From contig JBDSOC010000184.1 in assembly GCA_039915085.1 (NCBI GenBank), positions 1-8,201 of the forward strand: a DNA stretch of 8,201 bases. The letters are read 5' to 3'. This DNA comes from JACMLD01 sp039915085 (GTDB taxonomy: Bacteria; Bacteroidota; Bacteroidia; Chitinophagales; Chitinophagaceae). Shown here in pieces: positions 1 through 6,353 of this stretch. The notes under the pieces are model-generated. The model saw only the letters and a list, made by a program, of their open reading frames with translations, was not told the origin of the DNA and searched no databases. Each line of letters begins with the position of its first letter. Position 1 is the first letter of the stretch. The position numbers were made by a program, and so were the translations under genes.

Positions 1-3
1 AAT

Positions 4-38
4 TTGATGAGACGGATAAAATTGATGAGACGGGCAAA
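4..38. repeat. Short tandem repeat, two 17-base units
   Basis: The 17-base unit TTGATGAGACGGATAAA at 4-20 recurs at 22-38 as TTGATGAGACGGGCAAA, with 15 of 17 bases identical and a period of 18. A degenerate tail of the unit (GACCGGGTAAA) appears again at 79-89. The first copy lies at the window edge, so further copies may exist upstream. The function is unknown; it could be a small repeat array or paired binding sites. Confidence 0.55.
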
Positions 39-59
39 TTAGAATGCTTTAGGTAAATG

Positions 60-83
60 CGGTCAGACGAGGACGTCAGACCG
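60..83. other. Imperfect hairpin upstream of the acyltransferase gene
   Basis: C60 plus GGTCAGAC (61-68) can pair with GTCAGACC (75-82) plus G83 around the six-base loop GAGGAC. This gives eight Watson-Crick pairs with one A-A mismatch. There is no U-run directly after it, so it is not a standard intrinsic terminator. The two arms also contain a direct repeat of GTCAGAC (62-68 and 75-81), so a protein-binding direct repeat is an alternative reading. It lies about 60 bases upstream of the start codon at 145. Confidence 0.4.
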
Positions 84-144
84 GGTAAAAACAGGACAGG
101 GGCAATTACAAATTCTTCATTTTTAATTCTTAACAATAATTCAG

Positions 145-1254
145 ATGTACCAACCCGCAGTAACGGCTACACCAAACAGCCGGTTATTATCGCTTGATTT
201 TTTGCGTGGGTTTATTATGGTATTGCTGGCAATGGAATCAACCGGGCTTTATGGTTATTTATATGATAATACTGAAGGCACTTCCTTTCATTCCTTCATT
301 GCCCAGTTTACACACCATCCATGGAATGGCCTTCATTTTTGGGATCTTATTCAACCTGCATTTATGTTTATGGCCGGTGCTGCCATGGCTTATTCACTAA
401 ATAAACAATGGAAAAACGGTGTTAGCTGGAACCAGTCTTTTATAAAAATTGCCAAACGCTGTGGCTGGTTATTTTTCTGGGGTGTGCTGGATTATGCGGT
501 GCGTCCAAAAGGTTTATCATTTGAATTGTGGGATGTGCTTACGCAACTTTCATTTACCACAATGCTGGCATTTCTTATTTTCCGGTGGAGCAACACAGCC
601 CAGGTAATAGTTTGCATCGCATTACTATTACTTACAGAAATATTGTATCGTTATACCAATGTGCCCGGTTTTGATCAGCCATTTACTGATCAGCATAATT
701 TTGGCAATTATATGGATCTGTTAATGATGAACAAAATCAACAAAGGCGGTTGGGTGGCCATTAATTGCATTCCTACCGCTGTGCATACCATTGCAGGAGC
801 ACTGGCAGGAAAATTACTGATGTCTGATAAAAAGAAAATACCAGTATTGCTACTATGGTCGCTGGTTTGTTTTATTGCTGGTTTTGGGTTAGACTGGTTG
901 GATATAACGCCCATTATTAAAAAAATTGCTACCAGTTCTTTTACACTGGCTTCCCTGGGCTGGTGCCTGTGTTTTTTAGCTGCCAGTTATTGGTGGATAG
1001 ACATAAAAGATCACAGGAAATATCTTTTATTTTTTACGATTGTAGGCATGAATTCCATTTTCATCTATATTTTTTTTGAGATCGTGGGAGACAGGTGGTT
1101 TGCCGGATACATAAGAAGTATTTCTAATGGTGTAATGGGCTGGTTCAGCATGCCAGATATGCCCGCATTTATCATCGGGTCGGTTTGTATTTTTACACTT
1201 GAATGGTTGCTCTGCTATTTTCTTTATAAAAAGAAAATATTTTTCAGGCTGTAA
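145..1254 (+). CDS. HGSNAT-like (DUF5009/DUF1624-type) membrane acyltransferase
   Basis: This is a 369-residue integral membrane protein with about ten hydrophobic segments. It opens with RLLSLDFLRGF (residues 13-23), the N-terminal signature of the acyltransferase clan that contains human heparan-alpha-glucosaminide N-acetyltransferase (HGSNAT) and bacterial DUF5009/DUF1624 proteins. The segment THHPWNGLHFWDLIQPAF (56-73) matches the HGSNAT stretch carrying the acetyl-accepting histidine; by spacing to WNGL, His57 is the likely counterpart. Known relatives move an acetyl group from cytoplasmic acetyl-CoA across a membrane to an amino sugar. Here the acceptor is unknown and could be a glycan, cell-wall or lipid sugar. 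The ATG at 145 places the signature at the usual distance from the N terminus, with no Shine-Dalgarno. The next gene begins 15 bases after the stop, suggesting an operon. Family confidence is good; the substrate is not inferable. Confidence 0.85.
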   Translation: MYQPAVTATPNSRLLSLDFLRGFIMVLLAMESTGLYGYLYDNTEGTSFHSFIAQFTHHPWNGLHFWDLIQPAFMFMAGAAMAYSLNKQWKNGVSWNQSFIKIAKRCGWLFFWGVLDYAVRPKGLSFELWDVLTQLSFTTMLAFLIFRWSNTAQVIVCIALLLLTEILYRYTNVPGFDQPFTDQHNFGNYMDLLMMNKINKGGWVAINCIPTAVHTIAGALAGKLLMSDKKKIPVLLLWSLVCFIAGFGLDWLDITPIIKKIATSSFTLASLGWCLCFLAASYWWIDIKDHRKYLLFFTIVGMNSIFIYIFFEIVGDRWFAGYIRSISNGVMGWFSMPDMPAFIIGSVCIFTLEWLLCYFLYKKKIFFRL

Positions 1255-1269
1255 AAACGGTAAAAATTT

Positions 1270-2367
1270 ATGAAGCTATCTGAAATTGCTGCTGCAAGAT
1301 TGAGCAGCCAGCAAATTGCATCAGCAAAATTTAAGAAGGTAAAAGATTTGGTTGCTTATATGGGCGCTTTACAATCCCAGGATTATGCGATGTCAAAATG
1401 GGCCATCGGCCTGCGGTTACCAGGCTCAACAGAAACGCAAATTGAGAAAGCGCTCGACAAAGGAGAAATTATCCGCACACATGTTTTAAGGCCCACCTGG
1501 CATATTATTGCTGCAACTGATATTTACTGGATGCTTGCATTAAGCGCGGATAAGATTAAAGCTTTGATGAAAACAATGGACAAACAGCTGGGACTTACAG
1601 AAAAAATATTTATTAAAAGCAATATTCTTATTGAGAAAGCCATGAGAGACTGCAACCATCTGACCCGCGAAGAATTAACGGATGTATTGCAAAAAGCAAA
1701 AATTCCAACACAGGGCAACCGCCTGGCTCATCTACTGGAGCGTGCAGAACTGGATGGAATAGCCTGTAGCGGCAAAATGAACGGTAATAAAAAAACCTAC
1801 GCATTGCTGTCTGAAAGAGTTCCCAATAAAAAAGAATTTAGCAAAGAGGAATCACTGGCATTGCTTGCAAAAAAATATTTTACTGCTCATGGCCCGGCAA
1901 CGGTAGAAGATTTTAGCTGGTGGTCTGGTTTAACGCTTACAAAAGCAAGGCTGGGACTGGAAATGGTTAAATCCAATTTTATTGCAGAAAAAATTAATGA
2001 GCAGACTTACTGGTTCAGCAACGATTTGCATTTACCGGTAAAGCATACGCCATCTGTTCATTTATTGCCGGCTTACGATGAATTCATTATCAGTTATAAA
2101 GACCGTACTGCTGCACTTGATGCGGAATATCATAAGAAAGTGCTTACAGTTAATGGAATTTTTAATCCTGCAATAATACTAAACGGGCGAGTAGCCGGTT
2201 TATGGAAACGGAGTTTTCAAAATGGCGGGGTGCATATCGAAACAGTTTTTTTTCAGTCAACAGGTAAAACAATACACAGCCTGGTTGAAAAAGAAGCAAA
2301 CAACTTTGGACAATTTGTAAACATGAAGACTTCCGTATCACACAGTACTTACCAAAGCAGTTCATAA
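1270..2367 (+). CDS. AlkZ-like winged-helix DNA-binding protein (HTH_42 family), putative DNA glycosylase
   Basis: This 365-residue soluble protein has the hallmarks of the AlkZ-like (HTH_42, tandem winged-helix) family: an N-terminal GALQSQDYAMSKWAIGLRL block (32-50), the strongly conserved RTHVLRPTWHII (69-80), and C-terminal blocks HLLPAYDEFIISYKDR and FNPAIILNGRVAGLWKR. Characterised members are DNA glycosylases that excise alkylated bases and, in AlkZ, unhook interstrand crosslinks. AlkZ uses a Gln-x-Gln catalytic motif; Gln35-Ser36-Gln37 occupies that place here, whereas YcaQ/AlkX has Gln-x-Asp. The length is normal and both ends look complete, with the ATG 15 bases after the preceding stop. 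The pairing with a membrane acyltransferase gives no obvious common pathway. Family assignment is firm; glycosylase activity is inferred from motif retention, and many family members are uncharacterised. Confidence 0.85.
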   Translation: MKLSEIAAARLSSQQIASAKFKKVKDLVAYMGALQSQDYAMSKWAIGLRLPGSTETQIEKALDKGEIIRTHVLRPTWHIIAATDIYWMLALSADKIKALMKTMDKQLGLTEKIFIKSNILIEKAMRDCNHLTREELTDVLQKAKIPTQGNRLAHLLERAELDGIACSGKMNGNKKTYALLSERVPNKKEFSKEESLALLAKKYFTAHGPATVEDFSWWSGLTLTKARLGLEMVKSNFIAEKINEQTYWFSNDLHLPVKHTPSVHLLPAYDEFIISYKDRTAALDAEYHKKVLTVNGIFNPAIILNGRVAGLWKRSFQNGGVHIETVFFQSTGKTIHSLVEKEANNFGQFVNMKTSVSHSTYQSSS

Positions 2368-2407
2368 GAATGCCTCAAACCCTGTAAATAACCAGCTAAA
2401 TGCCAGG

Positions 2408-2415
2408 TATTTTTG
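2408..2415 (+). promoter_or_regulatory. Candidate Bacteroidota -7 promoter element for the sugar permease
   Basis: TATTTTTG is an exact match to TAnnTTTG, the -7 consensus of the Bacteroidota primary sigma factor. It lies 131 bases upstream of the permease start in a 179-base spacer. No convincing -33 TTG is seen at the usual 19-21 base spacing, so only half of the promoter is supported, and in AT-rich DNA such a match can occur by chance. Transcription would begin near 2420. Confidence 0.35.
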
Positions 2416-2451
2416 CTCGATCACATTAAAGAATACTATATTTATTTTATC

Positions 2452-2461
2452 CAAACGTTTG
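2452..2461. promoter_or_regulatory. Perfect palindrome CAAACGTTTG, candidate LacI-type operator
   Basis: A ten-base perfect palindrome with a central CG sits between the candidate promoter (2408-2415) and the permease start at 2547. A symmetric AAACGTTT-like core with central CG resembles operators of LacI/GalR-family sugar regulators, and a site just downstream of the transcription start would suit repression. The flanking bases do not extend the symmetry. No regulator gene is in the window, so the assignment is inference. Confidence 0.35.
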
Positions 2462-2546
2462 ATTTTTTTGCTGCAGAAGAGGGGCCTGTTTTCCTTATTT
2501 GCGGCACACCTGCTAATGAGATTTTTAAAATTTAAAGAAATATAAT

Positions 2547-3845
2547 ATGGCCTTAACTGTAGTATCTGCGCCTTTACCAATTTCTGCTGAAAGGAATAAA
2601 AATAGCTTGTATATTATTTCGGTGTTGGGAGTGCTTTTTTTTATGCTGGGGTTTATTACGTGGCTCAACGGAACACTAATACAATTTCTTAAGTTAGTAT
2701 GCCAGTTAAAAGGAAATGTCCAGCCGTTTTTTGTAACCTTTGCATTTTTCATGGCTTATTTCGTACTTGCTATTCCATCTTCATTCATATTGAAATCGAC
2801 TGGTTATAAAAAAGGTATGGCATTGGGCTTGTTTGTAATGGCAATAGGGTCAATAATTTTTATTCCAGCGGCTAATAGCAGAGGTTTCAGTTTATTCCTG
2901 ACTGCCCTTTTTACTCAGGGAATGGGATTTACACTGGTCCAAACTGCCATCAATCCATATATTAGTATTGTTGGACCTATAGAAAGCGCTGCTAAAAGGA
3001 TGAGTATTATGGGCATCTGCAATAAGGTGGCTGGTATAATGAGTCCATTAATCCTGGGTATTGTTTTATTAAATAATGCAACTAAGCTGGAAGAAAATAT
3101 TGAAGCTACTGTTAATCCCACACAGAAAGCCGTATTACTTGATCAATTGAGCCAGAAAATAATTACTCCTTATATAGTATTAACGATTGTGCTTGTTTTA
3201 CTGGCAGCTTTGGTATACTGGTCTTCATTGCCAGAAATAAAGAATGAAGACGCAACTACTAATGCTGGTATAACAACTAAAACGAGTGTATTTCAATATC
3301 CACATTTGATGTTGGGCATACTATGTCTTTTTTTGTATGTGGGCGTAGAAGTAATGGCTGGAGATGCAATCGGTTCATATGGCAGGTCTCTGGGTTTGCC
3401 ATTAGATAAAACAAAATCTTTTACATCATATACATTATTTTTTATGCTGGTTGGATATGTTATCGGAATCATCACCATACCCAGGTATTTATCGCAACAA
3501 GCTGCGCTGAAATATTCTGCAATCCTTGGCGCAATATTTTCTATATTGATGTTTGTAACAAATGGCTATACATCCATAATTTTTATAGCCTTAATGGGCT
3601 TGTCGAATGCGCTGATGTGGCCTGCTATCTGGCCGCTAACGCTAAAAAACCTTGGACGATTTACACAAACAGCTGCCGCCTTACTGATCATGGGCATAGC
3701 CGGCGGCGCATTAATTCCTTTATTATATGGCTATTTAGCGGAAGCTCCTGTTAGTTTATCTACTCAATTATCTTTCTTTATTTGTACGCTGCCCGCTTAC
3801 CTGTACATTTTATATTATGCAGTCAAGGGCAACCTGGCGAAATAA
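2547..3845 (+). CDS. FucP/GluP-type sugar transporter of the major facilitator superfamily
   Basis: This 432-residue protein has about twelve membrane segments, the normal size for the FHS (fucose/glucose/galactose) branch of the MFS. Diagnostic blocks are FFMLGFITWLNGTLIQFLK (31-49), AIPSSFILKSTGYKKGM (75-91), TAINPYISIVGP (133-144), SIMGICNKVAG (153-163), YVGVEVMAGD (264-273) and the late WPAIWPLTLKNLG (358-370). It should import a hexose or related monosaccharide across the inner membrane. In E. coli FucP, Asp46 and Glu135 are central to proton coupling; the aligned places here appear to be Gly42 and Gln132. I recall the same Asn-Gly and Gln in other Bacteroidota homologues, so this is probably a subfamily trait rather than damage. 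The ATG at 2547 follows an A-rich leader without a Shine-Dalgarno. The gene has its own upstream spacer with a candidate promoter and palindrome. The substrate cannot be fixed from sequence. Confidence 0.88.
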   Translation: MALTVVSAPLPISAERNKNSLYIISVLGVLFFMLGFITWLNGTLIQFLKLVCQLKGNVQPFFVTFAFFMAYFVLAIPSSFILKSTGYKKGMALGLFVMAIGSIIFIPAANSRGFSLFLTALFTQGMGFTLVQTAINPYISIVGPIESAAKRMSIMGICNKVAGIMSPLILGIVLLNNATKLEENIEATVNPTQKAVLLDQLSQKIITPYIVLTIVLVLLAALVYWSSLPEIKNEDATTNAGITTKTSVFQYPHLMLGILCLFLYVGVEVMAGDAIGSYGRSLGLPLDKTKSFTSYTLFFMLVGYVIGIITIPRYLSQQAALKYSAILGAIFSILMFVTNGYTSIIFIALMGLSNALMWPAIWPLTLKNLGRFTQTAAALLIMGIAGGALIPLLYGYLAEAPVSLSTQLSFFICTLPAYLYILYYAVKGNLAK

Positions 3846-4250
3846 GGTTGGAAATTAAGACGGATTCCCAGCTCAATGCAAATGTAATTCTACCGTCACC
3901 CTTCAGGGGTTTGTAAAAAAATCTTATAATTTATAATAGAGTCAGCCTTTCAGGCTTTATGCCTGGAATATTTATAGCTGTTTATGATGCCATGCCTCCT
4001 GAACTTTTAGAAATCACAAATTAAAATATTATAAATATCATGTTAGCAGAATCGGGCAACCTGTTTGTAATTCAAAGGACGGAGGACTGGCAGTAATATA
4101 GGAAAAGCAAATTATTGGGGATACAACCCGGAACGGGTGATATTAAATGTGCGAATTCCCCCGATTGTAGCCAACATCAGCCCCGCATCATGAAATTATA
4201 CGATAGTCGTCCTTCTGTATTACATTCGTATAACAATATTGCTGCTGTGT
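3846..4250. other. 405-base intergenic region with repeats, no gene supported
   Basis: The spacer between the permease and GH97 genes is AT-rich and holds two related hairpin-forming units (3895-3912 and 3941-3966) and an AT dyad made of two TTATAA hexamers (3924-3929 and 3931-3936). I find no coding region that looks real, no strong rho-independent terminator and no exact TAnnTTTG. TACATTCG at 4221-4228 is a one-mismatch candidate -7 element close to the GH97 start. The length argues that GH97 is transcribed separately from the permease. Confidence 0.55.
3895..3966. repeat. Pair of related palindromic intergenic repeat units
   Basis: Two similar units start GTCACCCTTCAGGGG (3895-3909) and GTCAGCCTTTCAGGC (3941-3955), 46 bases apart, each with a short stem around TTC(A). 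In the first, ACCC (3898-3901) pairs with GGGT (3907-3910). In the second, AGCCT (3944-3948) pairs with AGGCT (3952-3956), and CAGGC (3951-3955) can instead pair with GCCTG (3961-3965), so two hairpins are mutually exclusive. The following GGAATATTTATAGC resembles the tail of dispersed palindromic intergenic repeats I recall from Bacteroidota genomes. Family membership is from memory and untested. Confidence 0.45.
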
Positions 4251-6236
4251 ATGAAGCCTGCCATTTATTTCCCAGTTGTTTTCTCTCTATTTTTTGCTTT
4301 GCCAATTTTCGCGCAAAAAAATGTACGCCTGTCTTCGCCTGATGGCAACCTGGTGTTTTCTTTTCAACTGGTTAAGAAATCGCCACAATACAGTGTATCA
4401 TTTAAAGGGAAAGAATTAATAAAAAATTCAACGTTAAGTTTATCTTTTGAAGATAGCAGTGTATTCAAAAATAATCTCCGTATCAACAGGCCTGTTATAT
4501 CCGACAAAGAAGAAAAATATGAACTGGTTGTTGGCAAAACAAAATCAGTAAATGACCATTACCGCGAAGCTATTATTCCATTGGAAGAAACCGTTAACCC
4601 TTTCAGGCAGGTTAACCTGGAGGTAAAGGTTTTTAATTCCGGATTTGCGATCCGGTACGCGATCCCCCTGCAAAAAAACTGGGTTTCTTATTCACTTACT
4701 GATGAGAATACAGAGTTTGCGCTGACAGGTAATCCAATAGTGCATGCATTATTGTTGCCCAATTATACCAGTTCCCACGAAAATGAATATACCACGTCTT
4801 TGCTTGATCAAATTAAGGAAGATACATTGATGGACATGCCCGCGCTGTTTGAATTTCCCGGTAAAATATACCTGGCCATTACAGAAGCTGCATTACTTGA
4901 CTATGCCGGTATGTATCTTATCCGGCACAATAATAAATTACGTGGCGTATTGTCCCCGTTGCCGGGCCAAACAAACATAAAAGTAAAAGCCGGGCTGCCG
5001 CACAATAGCCCATGGCGTGTGGTAATGATAAGTGATCGCATCGGCACATTGATCGAATCAAATATTCTTACAAGTCTCAATGAGCCTTGCAAAATTAAAG
5101 ATGTATCCTGGATAAAACCGGGCAAAACAACTTTCCCCTGGTGGAATGGCAATGTAGTGCCTGATACCATCAATGCGCCTGGTAATAATTTTGTTACCAA
5201 TCAATACTACATAGATTTTTGTGCAAGAAATAAACTGGAATACCATTCTGTTGTGGAATATGGTTTGCATGAATGGTATGTAAATGATGGCGCAGGTTTT
5301 CAGCCTGGCCCGCATGCAGATGTGACTAAGGCGGTGCCCGGCCTTGATATGAAGGAAGTGTGTGACTATGCAAAATCGAAAGGGGTAGGTGTACGTGTAT
5401 GGGTGCATTGGGCGGCTTTATATCCAAAACTGGATAGTGCTTTTGCACAATTTGAAAGATGGGGATTGAGCGGAATGATGATAGATTTTATGGACCGTGA
5501 TGATCAGCTAATGGTAAATATGCAAACTGAAATGCTGGAAAAAGCCGCTGCACATCATTTGCATGTACAGTTTCATGGAGCGTATAAACCAACCGGCCTC
5601 AACAGAACTTATCCCAATGAATTTACAAGGGAGGGTACGCTCAATTACGAGTGTAATAAATGGGGTACGCGCATTAATCCGGATCATGATATTGATTTTC
5701 CTTTTACACGAATGCTGGCTGGCGCAACTGATTATCATTTGGGTGGATTCAGGGCGGTAGCAGATTCCGCCTATGTAGTGCAGTATACAAGGCCTTTAAT
5801 GAAAGGCACCCGTTGCCATATGCTGGCTATGTATGTGGTACTGGAAAGCTATCTGGGTATGGTGTGCGATTATCCCGAAGCCTATGAAGGGCAGCCGGGT
5901 TTTGAATTTTTAAAAGAAGTGCCAACGGTATGGGATGAAACAAAAGCACTGGATGCGGAGGTTAGTGGTTTTATAACCATTGCACGCCGGAAAAATGCAG
6001 ACTGGTTTATCGGCAGCATTACCAATCATGAAGAGAGAACCCTGCATATTTCATTTGATTTTTTACCAAAAGGGAAATATGAAGCCGTAATCTATACAGA
6101 TGCGCCTGATGCAAACAGGGATCCCAATAAACTTGTAAAACAAACACGCATTATTACCAACCAGGATAATATTACTGTACAGCTAAAAAAAGGTGGCGGT
6201 GAAGTAATGCGTATAAGGCATTTGTCTGAACCATGA
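4251..6236 (+). CDS. Secreted glycoside hydrolase family 97, likely retaining alpha-galactosidase type
   Basis: The 661-residue product begins with a signal peptide (MKPAIYF, then a hydrophobic stretch to IFA, cleavage likely after Ala21). The order is that of GH97: an N-terminal beta-sandwich (about 25-280), a catalytic barrel with FPWWNGN (295-301), EYGLHEWY (336-343) and MIDFMDRDDQ (410-419), and a C-terminal beta domain. GH97 contains inverting alpha-glucosidases (SusB) and retaining alpha-galactosidases (BtGH97b). Asp412 lies in the IDFMDRDDQ block where BtGH97b has nucleophile Asp415, and Glu467 follows 55 residues later, the same distance as Asp415-Glu470 as I recall them, so the retaining type is favoured. 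The enzyme should act in the periplasm or at the surface. I chose the ATG at 4251 over an in-frame TTG at 4239 because it gives a compact signal peptide. There is no Shine-Dalgarno. The sugar permease gene upstream could import the product, but linkage is only by proximity. Confidence 0.9.
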   Translation: MKPAIYFPVVFSLFFALPIFAQKNVRLSSPDGNLVFSFQLVKKSPQYSVSFKGKELIKNSTLSLSFEDSSVFKNNLRINRPVISDKEEKYELVVGKTKSVNDHYREAIIPLEETVNPFRQVNLEVKVFNSGFAIRYAIPLQKNWVSYSLTDENTEFALTGNPIVHALLLPNYTSSHENEYTTSLLDQIKEDTLMDMPALFEFPGKIYLAITEAALLDYAGMYLIRHNNKLRGVLSPLPGQTNIKVKAGLPHNSPWRVVMISDRIGTLIESNILTSLNEPCKIKDVSWIKPGKTTFPWWNGNVVPDTINAPGNNFVTNQYYIDFCARNKLEYHSVVEYGLHEWYVNDGAGFQPGPHADVTKAVPGLDMKEVCDYAKSKGVGVRVWVHWAALYPKLDSAFAQFERWGLSGMMIDFMDRDDQLMVNMQTEMLEKAAAHHLHVQFHGAYKPTGLNRTYPNEFTREGTLNYECNKWGTRINPDHDIDFPFTRMLAGATDYHLGGFRAVADSAYVVQYTRPLMKGTRCHMLAMYVVLESYLGMVCDYPEAYEGQPGFEFLKEVPTVWDETKALDAEVSGFITIARRKNADWFIGSITNHEERTLHISFDFLPKGKYEAVIYTDAPDANRDPNKLVKQTRIITNQDNITVQLKKGGGEVMRIRHLSEP

Positions 6237-6271
6237 CAGGCGGTATATAATTAATGGATAAAAATGATGTG

Positions 6272-6290
6272 GGTTCTTTAAACCGGAACC
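6272..6290. terminator. Weak hairpin between convergent genes, possible terminator
   Basis: GGTTC (6272-6276) can pair with GAACC (6286-6290) around a nine-base loop. It lies 36 bases after the GH97 stop and 64 bases from the stop of the opposite-strand cyclophilin gene, where a bidirectional terminator would be expected. There is no U-run on either side and the stem is only five pairs, so the support is weak. Confidence 0.25.
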
Positions 6291-6353
6291 ATACATGATT
6301 AAGATCGTCACATTTGTATTGCCAGGATATTATTCAGCAAAACTTGCTATGGG

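Larger units (their letters stand above)
1..144. other. Non-coding leader region upstream of the first gene
   Basis: No coding region is supported here. The stretch contains two near-identical tandem units at 4-20 and 22-38 and an imperfect hairpin at 60-83, followed by an AT-rich leader into the ATG at 145. I find no TAnnTTTG-type promoter element and no Shine-Dalgarno. The upstream neighbour is outside the window, so whether this is a promoter region or a within-operon spacer cannot be decided. Confidence 0.6.

Noticed and set aside
1..90. CRISPR array
   Set aside because: Two 17-base tandem units with a one-base gap have no spacer structure and no cas gene nearby.
3898..3918. Rho-independent terminator for the permease
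   Set aside because: The stem ACCC/GGGT is only four pairs and is followed by TTGTAAAAAA rather than a T-run, so it is better described as part of the intergenic repeat.
4239..4250. Upstream in-frame TTG start for the GH97 gene
   Set aside because: It would add only Met-Leu-Leu-Cys before the ATG at 4251. The ATG gives a standard Lys-led signal peptide, and neither start has a Shine-Dalgarno to favour the TTG.
4115..4342. 75-codon plus-strand open frame overlapping the GH97 start
   Set aside because: It begins with a rare start codon, overlaps the GH97 signal peptide in another frame and shows no domain or composition of a real protein.
5058..5408. 116-codon minus-strand open frame inside GH97
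   Set aside because: It lies entirely antisense to the GH97 catalytic domain and shows low-quality composition with no motif.
2547..6236. Polysaccharide utilization locus
   Set aside because: No SusC, SusD or sensor-regulator gene is in the window. The permease and GH97 genes are 405 bases apart, so only a loose carbohydrate-use neighbourhood is supported.
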